From assembly GCA_036268995.1 (NCBI GenBank), contig DATATB010000199.1:1-10707 (forward strand): a stretch of DNA of 10,707 nucleotides, given 5' to 3'. The notes under the pieces are model-generated. The model was not told the DNA's origin and searched no databases. It saw nothing but the letters and a program-made list of their open reading frames with translations. The stretch's first letter is position 1. Each line of letters begins with the position of its first letter. The stretch comes from DATATB01 sp036268995. Lineage in GTDB: Bacteria > Planctomycetota > Planctomycetia > Pirellulales > PNKZ01. The position numbers and the translations under genes were made by a program. Positions 1 through 6,753 of the stretch are shown in pieces.

Positions 1-1
1 A

Positions 2-1375
2 GTCCCGCTGACGATTGCCAAGCGCGCTTACGGGGCGCCGCTGGAAGGAGCATCGTTACAAGACCTTCGAGTTTATTCCCGCAAACTCGATCCGGCGGAA
101 GTCGGCAAAGTGATGAGGGCCACTCGGGCTGCATGGCTGGCCGAAAAGCCGGCCGCCAAGCTCAGCCCGGCCGAGAAGCGCGAGCTGCTCGATTGGTGGC
201 TGCCGAGCCTGGACAAGCCGTACGTGCAGTTGGAAAAGACTTTGGCGACGGCGCTGGCCCAGCAGTTGCCCATCAAGAATCGCGGCACGATCGCGCATGT
301 GATGAACGAAAAGCCTGAGCCGGCGATGGCCTTCGTGCTCTATCGCGGCGAATACGATCAGCACCGCGACCAGGTCACGCCCACTACGCCCGCGGCCTTG
401 CCGCCCATGTCGGACGCTTTGCCGCGCAACCGCTTGGGCCTGGCCAAGTGGCTGCTCGAGCCGGAAAATCCGCTCACGGCGCGGGTGACGGCCAACCGTT
501 TCTGGCAGGAAGTATTTGGTACCGGACTGGTGCGCAGCTCGGGCGATTTCGGCATCATGGGTGAGCTGCCCTCGCATCCCGAGCTGCTCGACTGGATGGC
601 GATGGAATTCCGCTCCAGCGGCTGGGACGTGAAGCGGTTTTTCAAGCTGCTGGTGACTTCGGCCACGTATCGGCAGTCGGCCGTAGCGACGCGCGAGAAA
701 CTGGAGAAGGACGCGCAAAACCGGCTCTGCTCGCGTGGCCCGCGCTTCCGCATGGACGGCGAGACGATCCGCGACTATGCCCTGGCTGCCAGCGGCTTGC
801 TGGTGCCCAAGATCGGCGGCCCCAGCGTCAAGCCGTATCAGCCCGAAGGCGTGTGGGAAGCCGTGGCGATGCTCGGCAGCAATACGCGTGACTACAAGCC
901 CGACTCGGGCGAGTCGCTGTATCGGCGGAGCATGTACACCTTCTGGAAGCGGAGTGCGCCGCCGGCTTCGATGGAGATTTTCAATGCTCCCAGCCGCGAA
1001 GTCTGCACCGTGCGGCGCGAGCGGACCAACACGCCGCTGCAAGCGCTGGTGACGTTGAACGATCCGCAATTCATCGAAGCGGCCCGGCATCTAGCCGGCC
1101 AGGCGCTGCTCAAGGCTGAAAACGGAAACCCCGGTCGCGTGCAGTTTATTGCCCAGCGGCTGCTGGCGCGAGATTTGAGGGCCGAAGAACAGCAAGTGGT
1201 GCTGAAGTCGCTCGACTCGATGCTCGCGTACTATCGCGCGCATGGCGACGACGCGCACAAGCTGATTACTGTCGGCGAGTCGACGCCGCCCGACCAGCTC
1301 GACGTGCCGATGCTGGCCGCGTGGACGATGCTGACCAACGAACTGCTGAATTTGGACGAAGTGCTGAATAAGTAG
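2..1375 (+). CDS. DUF1553 (PSD1) domain protein, C-terminal part; 5' end outside window
   Basis: The reading frame is open from the first bases of the window to a TAG at 1373-1375, giving 457 visible residues, so this is the C-terminal part of a longer protein. A GTG at 110 is internal and not a credible start, because the frame stays open upstream. The family signature is strong: NRLGLAKWLL (from 428), then TANRFWQEVFGTGLV, then SHPELLDW and KLLVTSATYRQSA, and later FNAPSREVCTVRRERTNTP followed by LQALVTLNDPQF (about 979-1076). These are hallmarks of DUF1553/PSD1 (PF07587). Full-length members are usually secreted proteins of 700-1100 residues, with a cytochrome-like PSCyt1 domain and DUF1549 upstream; those parts are not visible here. 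No enzymatic function is established for the family. It is followed by a DUF1501 gene 91 bp downstream in the same direction, the standard planctomycete pairing. The family call is very secure, the molecular role unknown. Confidence 0.95.
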   Translation, partial: VPLTIAKRAYGAPLEGASLQDLRVYSRKLDPAEVGKVMRATRAAWLAEKPAAKLSPAEKRELLDWWLPSLDKPYVQLEKTLATALAQQLPIKNRGTIAHVMNEKPEPAMAFVLYRGEYDQHRDQVTPTTPAALPPMSDALPRNRLGLAKWLLEPENPLTARVTANRFWQEVFGTGLVRSSGDFGIMGELPSHPELLDWMAMEFRSSGWDVKRFFKLLVTSATYRQSAVATREKLEKDAQNRLCSRGPRFRMDGETIRDYALAASGLLVPKIGGPSVKPYQPEGVWEAVAMLGSNTRDYKPDSGESLYRRSMYTFWKRSAPPASMEIFNAPSREVCTVRRERTNTPLQALVTLNDPQFIEAARHLAGQALLKAENGNPGRVQFIAQRLLARDLRAEEQQVVLKSLDSMLAYYRAHGDDAHKLITVGESTPPDQLDVPMLAAWTMLTNELLNLDEVLNK

Positions 1376-1391
1376 CACGACATAAAAAACC

Positions 1392-1413
1392 CCCACCCAT
1401 TGCAATGGGTGGG
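1392..1413. repeat. Perfect 22-bp palindrome between DUF1553 and DUF1501
   Basis: The arms CCCACCCATTG and CAATGGGTGGG are exactly complementary with no spacer, so in RNA the hairpin would lose its central few bases to the loop. A run of six A residues lies just to the left (1384-1389). Read on the minus strand this becomes a GC-containing hairpin followed by a T run, like an intrinsic terminator, yet no minus-strand gene ends here. On the plus strand no T run follows. It may be a dispersed planctomycete repeat, an mRNA processing or stability hairpin between the two cistrons, or a terminator for antisense transcripts. The palindrome is certain; the role is open. Confidence 0.7.
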
Positions 1414-1466
1414 CTTGGTGCGCCGCGAAGTATCCGCTTGCGAAAATACAATTCAAGGAAATGACG

Positions 1467-2927
1467 ATGGACCCGATTCGCGAATATGTGCGTAGTGAAA
1501 CCCGGCGGCAATTCTTCAGCCGCGGCGCCAATGCCTTGGGTGCCGCCGCGCTGGCCTCGCTCATGGGCCAGGGCATGGCGTCCGCCGCTCCGGCAATCGG
1601 GCGGGCCGGTCTCGGCCAGCTCACGCATTTTGCTCCCAAGGCCAAACGCGTGATCTACCTGCACATGGTCGGCGGGCCGCCGCAAATGGACTTGTACGAC
1701 TACAAGCCGCAAATGCGCGACTGGTACGACAAGGATCTGCCCGACTCGATTCGCAAGGGGCAGCGGCTGACGACCATGACCAGTGGCCAGGCACGTTTTC
1801 CCATCGCGCCGTCGAAATTCAAGTTCCAGAAATACGGCGAGAGCGGCATGACGGTCAGCGAGTTGCTGCCGTACACGGCCCGCATGGTCGACCAGATGTG
1901 CTTTATCCGCAGCATGCACACCGAGGCCATCAATCACGAGCCGGCCATTACAAACATGCAGACGGGCAACCAGATCACCGGCCGCCCGTGCCTGGGCGCT
2001 TGGGCCTCGTACGGATTGGGCAGCGAAAACTCCGACCTGCCGACGTTTGTCGTGCTCGTGGCCCGGCCGAGCAATACCGAGCAGGTGCAGGCCATCTCCG
2101 GCCGGCTGTGGTCCAGCGGCTATCTGCCCGGCGTCCATGCGGGCGTGGCTTTCCGCACGGCGGGCGATCCGATTTTGTACATCAACAATCCGCCGGGCGT
2201 GCCGGCAGAAATTCGCCGCCGCACGCTCGACGGCCTCAAGTCGCTCAACGAAATGAACTACAAGGCCGTCGGCGACCCTGAAACGCACACGCGCATTCAG
2301 CAGTACGAGTTGGCCTTTCGCATGCAGGCCAGCGTGCCGGATCTGACCGCCACCGACGGCGAGCCGGCCTCGACCTATGCCCTGTATGGCGACGAAGCCA
2401 AGAAGCCGGGCTCGTTTGCCAACACCGTGCTGCTTGCGCGGCGGATGGTCGAGCGCGGCGTGCGGTTCGTGCAGATTTATCACAACAACTGGGACACGCA
2501 TTCCAACGTTGCCGGCCGCTTGCCCGACCAGTGCCGCGACGTGGATCAGCCCTGCTGGGGATTGATCCAGGACTTGAAGCTGCGTGGGCTGTTGGACGAG
2601 ACGCTCGTGATTTGGGGCGGCGAATTCGGCCGCACGGTGTATTCGCAGGGCGGCCTGTCGCACGAGAACTACGGCCGCGACCATCATCCCCGCTGCTTTA
2701 CGATGTGGATGGCCGGCGGCGGTTCGCGGCCGGGCACGATCTATGGCGAGACGGACGATTTTTCCTACAACATCGTCCGCGACCCGGTACACGTGCATCA
2801 GTTCCACGCCACCGTCTTGCACCTGCTGGGCTTCGACCCCATGCGCTTCAGCTATCGGCATCAGGGTCTCGACCAGCGGCTGATCGGCGTCGAGCCCGTC
2901 CAGCCGATCAAGGCGTTAATGGCATAG
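1467..2927 (+). CDS. DUF1501 family protein, Tat-exported (alkaline-phosphatase/sulfatase-like fold)
   Basis: A 486-residue protein of the DUF1501 family (PF07394), distantly related to the alkaline phosphatase/sulfatase superfamily; the substrate is unknown. I chose the ATG at 1467 over the one at 1461 because the ribosome binding site AAGGA (1455-1459) is 7 nt from 1467 but only 1 nt from 1461. The N-terminus has a twin-arginine motif, TRRQFF (residues 12-17), then an Ala-rich hydrophobic stretch ending near MASAAPA, indicating Tat export of a folded protein. Likely metal or active-site motifs follow: GGPPQMDLYD near the start of the mature domain, NWDTH (341-345), GGEFGRT (384-390) and GRDHHP (403-408). 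The C-terminal HQFHATVLHLLGFDP segment is also typical. It lies 91 bp downstream of the DUF1553 gene; such pairs are believed to function together at the cell envelope. Length is normal and the gene appears intact. Confidence 0.95.
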   Translation: MDPIREYVRSETRRQFFSRGANALGAAALASLMGQGMASAAPAIGRAGLGQLTHFAPKAKRVIYLHMVGGPPQMDLYDYKPQMRDWYDKDLPDSIRKGQRLTTMTSGQARFPIAPSKFKFQKYGESGMTVSELLPYTARMVDQMCFIRSMHTEAINHEPAITNMQTGNQITGRPCLGAWASYGLGSENSDLPTFVVLVARPSNTEQVQAISGRLWSSGYLPGVHAGVAFRTAGDPILYINNPPGVPAEIRRRTLDGLKSLNEMNYKAVGDPETHTRIQQYELAFRMQASVPDLTATDGEPASTYALYGDEAKKPGSFANTVLLARRMVERGVRFVQIYHNNWDTHSNVAGRLPDQCRDVDQPCWGLIQDLKLRGLLDETLVIWGGEFGRTVYSQGGLSHENYGRDHHPRCFTMWMAGGGSRPGTIYGETDDFSYNIVRDPVHVHQFHATVLHLLGFDPMRFSYRHQGLDQRLIGVEPVQPIKALMA

Positions 2928-2980
2928 GTGCCGAGGGACGGACACGCGTGCCGTGCGGCGGCATCAGCCTTTCCGATCAA

Positions 2981-3010
2981 TTGGACTGGCTCCTAGTTAG
3001 GTGATACAAT
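2981..3010 (+). promoter_or_regulatory. Candidate sigma-70-type promoter for the antitoxin gene
   Basis: TTGGAC (2981-2986) and TACAAT (3005-3010) are separated by 18 bp. The -10 element matches the consensus in five of six bases and the -35 in only three. The surrounding segment is noticeably more AT-rich than its neighbours and lies 48 bp before the antitoxin ATG, in the gap after the DUF1501 stop. It would make the antitoxin an independent transcription unit. Position and composition are suggestive only. Confidence 0.3.
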
Positions 3011-3057
3011 GTTAATACACGTCGCCTTCACTCCCAGCCCCGTTGGAACGCTCGGCC

Positions 3058-3285
3058 ATGATCAAGCAATTGACCCGTCATGGGAACAGTTGGGCCTTGG
3101 TGATCGATAAGGCGATCCTGGAATTGCTGAAAATCGACCCGGAGTTGCCAGTCGAGATTTCGACCGACGGGCGGGCTATGATCGTCACGCCGGTGGGTAC
3201 CAATCCGCGTTCCGATAAGGTTCGTGCGGCGCGCAAGAAGGTGAATGCCCGATACTCGAAGGTCTTCAAGAAACTGGCGCAATAG
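3058..3285 (+). CDS. AbrB/MazE/SpoVT-family antitoxin
   Basis: A 75-residue protein beginning MIKQLTRHGNSWALVIDKAI. An N-terminal swapped-hairpin AbrB/MazE-type DNA-binding domain (about residues 1-45) is recognisable from the HGNS(W)ALVIDK strand and the later VEISTDGRAMIV strand. The C-terminal part (about 50-75) is Lys/Arg-rich (KVRAARKKVNARYSKVFKKL) and would be the toxin-binding tail. I chose the ATG at 3058 with GGAA (3046-3049) as a weak ribosome binding site; an in-frame TTG at 3043 is less likely. In this subfamily the antitoxin normally precedes a Doc/Fic-type death-on-curing toxin, binds and neutralises it, and represses their shared promoter. Here only a remnant of the toxin gene follows (3289-3371), so this appears to be an orphan antitoxin. 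The antitoxin reading frame itself looks intact. Confidence 0.85.
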   Translation: MIKQLTRHGNSWALVIDKAILELLKIDPELPVEISTDGRAMIVTPVGTNPRSDKVRAARKKVNARYSKVFKKLAQ

Positions 3286-3288
3286 GAC

Positions 3289-3371
3289 GTGCCGATCGAG
3301 TTTCTGACATTGAGCGACACTCGGGCGTGCGCGATTACCAATCGGCCCGCGCCGGGCATGCTCGGCAACGT
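3289..3371 (+). pseudogene. Remnant of a Doc/Fic-type toxin gene (5' fragment)
   Basis: Three bases after the antitoxin stop, a GTG at 3289 opens a frame reading VPIEFLTLSD, like the usual start of Doc toxins partnered with this antitoxin type (a P-x-FLTL-(D/E) opening). The expected helix after it (the IH-D-QI-RYGG region) is missing. In the +2 frame from about 3318 the sequence reads HSGVRDYQSARAGHA, which resembles the next Doc block (GVRD, then a Ser-Ala-Leu-Ala segment). A deletion of roughly 30-40 bp plus a frameshift would explain this. At 3372 the sequence changes to a REP-like repeat, and the original frame stops at 3412-3414. No catalytic HPFxDGNKR-type motif is found downstream. 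The comparison uses remembered family consensus, so confidence is moderate. Confidence 0.45.
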
Positions 3372-3555
3372 CCTTCTCCCTCTGGGAGAAGGTGGCGGCG
3401 CAGCCGACGGATGAGGGGCGTGGGAGCGAGTTGGATCTCGCGACCACGCTCACGCAGAATCGGCGTCACTGCGGCGATTGATTTCGCTTGTTTCCGGCTC
3501 AAGCGTCGCATCGCCCTCATCCGGCCTTCGGCCACCTTCTCCCGGAGGGAGAAGG
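3372..3555. repeat. REPIN-like pair of inverted REP sequences
   Basis: Two similar sequences of about 45 bp face each other. The left copy (3372-3420) starts CCTTCTCCC-TCT-GGGAGAAGG, a 9-bp stem with a 3-nt loop, then TGGC, a short GC-rich part and GGATGAGGG. The right copy (3513-3555) is its reverse complement: it ends in the same 9-bp stem (CCTTCTCCC, 3535-3543; GGGAGAAGG, 3547-3555) with loop GGA, preceded by GCCCTCATCC and GGCCTTCGGCC. About 90 bp of unrelated sequence lies between them. Such inverted REP doublets (REPINs) are non-autonomous elements mobilised in trans by RAYT transposases; no transposase is in the window. Long open frames across this element are by-products of its repeat composition. 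Confidence 0.75.
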
Positions 3556-3734
3556 GCTTTCCAGTGCGCCGATCCGAGCGCGATCGCTACGGCGGGCGAA
3601 AAAATTTCTCGCCGTGCCCGCCGTGCCTGTCCTCAGTTGCCCCCCTTCGGCGTTTGTACCTGTAGGCCCGTGGGCATTCGCCCGGGGCGTTATGGGGCCA
3701 GCCGCTCACTTCGAGCCCATGAGGGGACGCGCAC
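3556..3734. other. Intergenic stretch between REPIN and cytochrome gene
   Basis: With the toxin remnant and REPIN this completes about 450 bp without an intact gene. It contains an imperfect hairpin, ACGGCGGGC (3589-3597) against GCCCGCCGT (3616-3624), with an 18-nt AT-containing loop. GAGGGGA (3721-3727), the ribosome binding site of the next gene, lies at its right end. I found no further toxin fragment and no convincing promoter. Confidence 0.5.
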
Positions 3735-5195
3735 ATGCCGATTCACGCCAGATCGCATTGCTATGACCGCATCCTGCCTTCAACCGGCAAATTGCTAGCC
3801 GTGCTGCTGGCCGCCGGCATCGTGGGGGCCAGCATCGCTTCGGCGGCTCCCCCGCCGCCTCCGCCTCCCCCTCCTCAAAAGCAGCCACCTCCGCCGCCAC
3901 CGCCTCCCCCACCGCCGAAACCCAAGGTAACGGCGGCACTGTTGGGCCAGGCCCTGTTTTTCGATACGAGCTTGTCCAACCCGCCGGGCATGGCCTGCGC
4001 CACCTGCCACGATCCTGACGCCGGGTTCGCGTTTCCCAAGTCGCAGATCAACCTGATGCTCGGGCCGGTGCCCGGCATCGTTCCTGGACGCTTCGGCAAC
4101 CGCCGGCCGCCGACCATCAGCTACACCGCCTTTTTGCCCACCGGCACACCGACACTGAACAGCGCGGTAGGCGGCTATGTCGGCGGCTTGTTCTGGGACG
4201 GCCGAGCCCCGGACCTGGTCAACCAGGCCACGGCTCCGTTCCAGAATCCCAACGAAATGAACAATGTCGTCCACAACGCAGGCAGCCCGCAATTGGTGGT
4301 TTCGAAAGTGGCAGCGGGCCCCAATGCCGCGCTCTTTAATCAGGTATACGGCAGCGGCTCCTTGAATCAGCCGACGGCGCAGGTCTTCCAGCAGATTTGT
4401 GAAGCGATCGCCGCCTATGAGCAGACGCCCGCCGTCTCGCCCTTCACGTCAAAGTACGACGCCTACGTGGCGGGCAAGGCCCAACTGAACCCATCGGAGC
4501 TGAACGGCTTGCGGCTATTTTCCGGTTCAATGACCGGCCGCCCCGGCGGTCCGCCCACGGCCAAGAGCGGCCTGTGCTTCTTCTGCCACGCGATTCCGTC
4601 TGATCCCGGCAACGGGCCCGACCTGTTTACCAGCGGCGTGTTTGCCAACACGGGCGTGCCGAGAAACCCCAATAACCCGTACTACTTCGAGACCAACGCG
4701 CTGACCAATCCGCTGGGCTACAACCCGCTGGGAGCCAACTACGTGGATCTCGGGCTAGGCGGCGTTCTGTATCCGGCGAGGGGCTTGCCGGCCGGCAACG
4801 AGGGGCCTGGCAGTGACGGAAATGGGGACACGCTGGCCATCAACGGCACGTTCAAAACGCCGACGCTGCGCAACGTCGACAAGCGACCCAATCCTCTGTT
4901 CATCAAGTGCTACAACCACAACGGCGTGTTCAAAAGCCTGAAGCAGGTCGTGCATTTCTACAACACCCGCAACCTGACGAGCGCGCATGGCGAAGTCATC
5001 AACTTTACCAGCGAGTATCCGTATCTCGGGTTGGACGGCGACCCGAAATTCCTCGAGCCGGAAGTCCCGTCGCCGATCACGATGATCAACCCGTCCGGCG
5101 CTCCCGGCAACATCGGCAACCTCGGCCTGACCGACCAGGAAGAAAACGACATCGTCAACTTCCTGCAAACGCTCAGCGACGGGTATTTTGATTGA
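3735..5195 (+). CDS. Di-heme cytochrome c peroxidase / MauG-family protein with polyproline linker
   Basis: A 486-residue exported di-heme protein. ATG 3735 has GAGGGGA 7 nt upstream. Residues 1-38 form a Sec signal (basic start, hydrophobic LLAVLLAAGIVGASIASA). Two pure proline runs follow (9 Pro at 39-47 and 11 Pro at 51-61, separated by QKQ), a likely extended linker. The enzymatic region begins at LGQALFFDTSLS with the first heme site CATCH (88-92); the second is CFFCH (281-285). Later family motifs are GTFKTPTLRNV and YNHNGVFKSL (from 393), then VVHFYN (405-410). Family members bind two c-type hemes and reduce peroxide or carry out MauG-like oxidations in the periplasm; planctomycetes have many uncharacterised ones. 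The Tyr in FYN (409) falls where classical peroxidases carry the Met ligand of the high-potential heme and where MauG has Tyr, so chemistry may be MauG-like (inference). No partner gene is adjacent. Confidence 0.88.
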   Translation: MPIHARSHCYDRILPSTGKLLAVLLAAGIVGASIASAAPPPPPPPPPQKQPPPPPPPPPPPKPKVTAALLGQALFFDTSLSNPPGMACATCHDPDAGFAFPKSQINLMLGPVPGIVPGRFGNRRPPTISYTAFLPTGTPTLNSAVGGYVGGLFWDGRAPDLVNQATAPFQNPNEMNNVVHNAGSPQLVVSKVAAGPNAALFNQVYGSGSLNQPTAQVFQQICEAIAAYEQTPAVSPFTSKYDAYVAGKAQLNPSELNGLRLFSGSMTGRPGGPPTAKSGLCFFCHAIPSDPGNGPDLFTSGVFANTGVPRNPNNPYYFETNALTNPLGYNPLGANYVDLGLGGVLYPARGLPAGNEGPGSDGNGDTLAINGTFKTPTLRNVDKRPNPLFIKCYNHNGVFKSLKQVVHFYNTRNLTSAHGEVINFTSEYPYLGLDGDPKFLEPEVPSPITMINPSGAPGNIGNLGLTDQEENDIVNFLQTLSDGYFD

Positions 5196-5203
5196 GTTCA
5201 GAC

Positions 5204-5245
5204 GCCGCGGGCATTCAGCCGCAATCGCGGGCTGAAGCCCGCGGC
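5204..5245. terminator. Long hairpin between convergent genes (terminator or REP-like)
   Basis: GCCGCGGGCATTCAGCC (5204-5220) pairs with GGGCTGAAGCCCGCGGC (5229-5245) through 16 base pairs with one bulged A, enclosing an 8-nt loop. An alternative shorter fold, CGCGGGCT-GA-AGCCCGCG, exists within the right half. It lies 8 bp after the cytochrome stop and 29 bp before the end of the convergent oxidoreductase gene, the right place for a bidirectional terminator. The plus-strand sequence after it (TTATTCTT) is only modestly T-rich. The CCGCGGGCTTCAGCCCGCGG core resembles a repeat common in planctomycete intergenic regions, so it may be a dispersed element serving as a terminator. Confidence 0.6.
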
Positions 5246-5274
5246 TAAGTTATTCTTATGTGCGAGCGGGTGCC

Positions 5275-6471
5275 TTAACGTCTGGCCCGGTCGTGCTTGA
5301 GCGGTAGCCAGGCGCCGTTCTCCTTGCTGCTGGCGACCGACTGCTGGATGAAGTACATGCCTTCGACGCCGTCATTGATGTTGGGATAGATCGTGTCGAC
5401 GCGCTCGAACGGTTTGCCGGCAGCCCGTAGCGCCATGTTGTCGTAGGCGAAGCGATAGATATTGGCAAAGGCCTCGAAAAAGGCCTCGGGATGCCCGCCC
5501 GGCAGCCGGCAGGAGGCTTTTGCCAGGTCGGTCATGTAGCCGGCGCCGGGGTTGCGAGTGTAGATCATTAGCGGCTCGCCGTTGCGGCGAACGATCAGCC
5601 GGTTGGGGTCTTCCTGGTGCCACTCGACCGCGCCCTTAGTGCCGTCGATCTCGATGAACAGATCGTTCTCGCGGCCGTGGCTGATTTGCGAAGCGGTGAC
5701 GGTGCCCAACGCCCCGTTCTCGAACCGCACCAGCGCGTGTCCGTAGTCGTCGAGCTTGCGGCCGGGGGCAAAAATTTTTAATTGGCAACTAATGGACTCG
5801 GGCAGCAGGCCGGTCATGTAGCGGGCCAGGTTGTAGGCGTGCGTGCCGATGTCGCCAAAACAGCCGGCCGCGCCGCTCTTGGACGGATCGGTTCGCCAGG
5901 CAGCCTGCTTCTGATCGCCGGTTTCGATCCGCGTTCGCAGCCAGCCCTGAATGTAGTTGGAGCGGATGGCGTTGATTTCGCCCAACTCGCCGCCGAGGAT
6001 CATTTCTCGCGCCTGCCGCACCATCGGGTATCCGGTGTAATTGTGGCTGACGGCAAACACCACGCCCGAGCGGTCCACGACCCGGGCCAGCTCCTCGGCC
6101 TGGGCCAGATCGAACGTCATGGGCTTGTCGCAGATGACATTCAAGCCGGCTTCGACCGCCGCCTTGGCAATCTCGAAATGCGTGTGGTTGGGCGTGGCCA
6201 CGGAGACAAAGTCGACCCGGTCACCGGCCGGGCGCTTCAGCTCACTGTCGATCAACTCCTGGTACGAGCCGTAGGCCCGATCCAACGGAATGTCGTAATC
6301 GCCGGCCGATGCTTTGGCCCGCTGGGGATCGCTCGACAGGGCTCCGGCGACTAAGGCCGCTCGATTGTCCAGTACGGCGGCGGTGCAGTGTACGCGGCCG
6401 ATGAACGATCCCTGGCCACCGCCGACCAGGGCCATGCGTAGTTTGCGGTTCAGCTCGCCGTTGGTCGGCAT
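5275..6471 (-). CDS. Gfo/Idh/MocA family NAD(P)-dependent oxidoreductase
   Basis: A 398-residue cytoplasmic dehydrogenase. The minus-strand ATG (6469-6471) is preceded by an excellent GAAGGAG site 6 nt upstream. The N-terminal Rossmann domain starts at LRMALVGGGQGSFIG (11-25), VATPNHTHFEIA (91-101) binds the nicotinamide side, and CDKP (114-117) carries the conserved Lys116; CDKP instead of the commoner EKP is seen in several subfamilies. The C-terminal substrate domain has GDIGTHAYNLARY (206-218), with the presumed catalytic His211; the position usually held by Asp three residues later is Asn214. GGHPEAFFEAFANIY near the C-terminus is typical of a large clade of sugar or inositol dehydrogenase-like members. 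The enzyme probably oxidises a sugar or cyclitol hydroxyl, but the substrate cannot be named. There is no signal peptide. It stands alone, convergent with the cytochrome gene and divergent from the tandem small genes. Confidence 0.93.
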   Translation of the reverse strand: MPTNGELNRKLRMALVGGGQGSFIGRVHCTAAVLDNRAALVAGALSSDPQRAKASAGDYDIPLDRAYGSYQELIDSELKRPAGDRVDFVSVATPNHTHFEIAKAAVEAGLNVICDKPMTFDLAQAEELARVVDRSGVVFAVSHNYTGYPMVRQAREMILGGELGEINAIRSNYIQGWLRTRIETGDQKQAAWRTDPSKSGAAGCFGDIGTHAYNLARYMTGLLPESISCQLKIFAPGRKLDDYGHALVRFENGALGTVTASQISHGRENDLFIEIDGTKGAVEWHQEDPNRLIVRRNGEPLMIYTRNPGAGYMTDLAKASCRLPGGHPEAFFEAFANIYRFAYDNMALRAAGKPFERVDTIYPNINDGVEGMYFIQQSVASSKENGAWLPLKHDRARR

Positions 6472-6679
6472 GTTTTCTCCTTCTTCCGTCAGTTTTGCTC
6501 GTCAAAGTGGCAGGCTGCAAGCAATTGGCCCGGGCATGCGCGCCGGCCGGACTGGCACCCGTTCGGGTGGTAGCAAGCGCTCGCCCGGACTCCCAAACCA
6601 GTCGCGCCCTGGCCCGAGCGACCCTACTTTTAGCACATGGCCAGCGCCTTGCCACTGCTGGCGGCGGTAAAATGACGGC

Positions 6680-6703
6680 TGGCCGGCCGAAGCTGGCCGG
6701 CCA
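6680..6703 (+). promoter_or_regulatory. Leader hairpin upstream of first paralogue
   Basis: TGGCCGGCC (6680-6688) pairs with GGCCGGCCA (6695-6703) over 9 bp with a 6-nt loop GAAGCT. It lies 51 bp upstream of the start codon and is followed by AA and, 8 bp later, CGCAC. A similar hairpin with the same loop length and the same GGCC-AA flank precedes the second paralogue (7455-7482), which suggests a shared 5' element. GGCCGGCC is itself self-complementary, so the same bases also form a direct repeat. Function is unknown. Confidence 0.45.
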
Positions 6704-6753
6704 AAGCGGACGCACAACCGGATTTTCCAGGACATCGAACAAGGAGCATGCAC

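Noticed and set aside
110..112. GTG as the start of the DUF1553 gene
   Set aside because: The frame is open upstream to the window edge and the family is normally much longer, so this is an internal Val codon.
56..1090. 344-codon minus-strand open frame opposite the DUF1553 gene
   Set aside because: Same kind of antisense shadow; the plus-strand product has unmistakable family motifs and the minus-strand product has none.
1266..2861. 531-codon open frame on the minus strand, antisense to the DUF1501 gene
   Set aside because: It mirrors a clearly real gene in GC-rich DNA; the translation is His/Ala/Arg/Val-rich with no motif and no ribosome binding site.
3351..3560. CRISPR-like repetition
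   Set aside because: Only two copies, in inverted orientation, with internal stems; this is a REP doublet and not an array of direct repeats with spacers.
3327..3798. Overlapping plus-strand open frames across the REPIN and into the cytochrome gene
   Set aside because: They are made mainly of repeat sequence, have no ribosome binding site and collide with the start of a real gene.
5782..6354. 190-codon plus-strand open frame opposite the first oxidoreductase
   Set aside because: The opposite strand carries a complete Gfo/Idh/MocA enzyme with a good ribosome binding site.
6649..6673. Possible promoter TTGCCA...TAAAAT before paralogue 1
   Set aside because: The spacing is only 13 bp, too short for a normal sigma-70 promoter; not supported.
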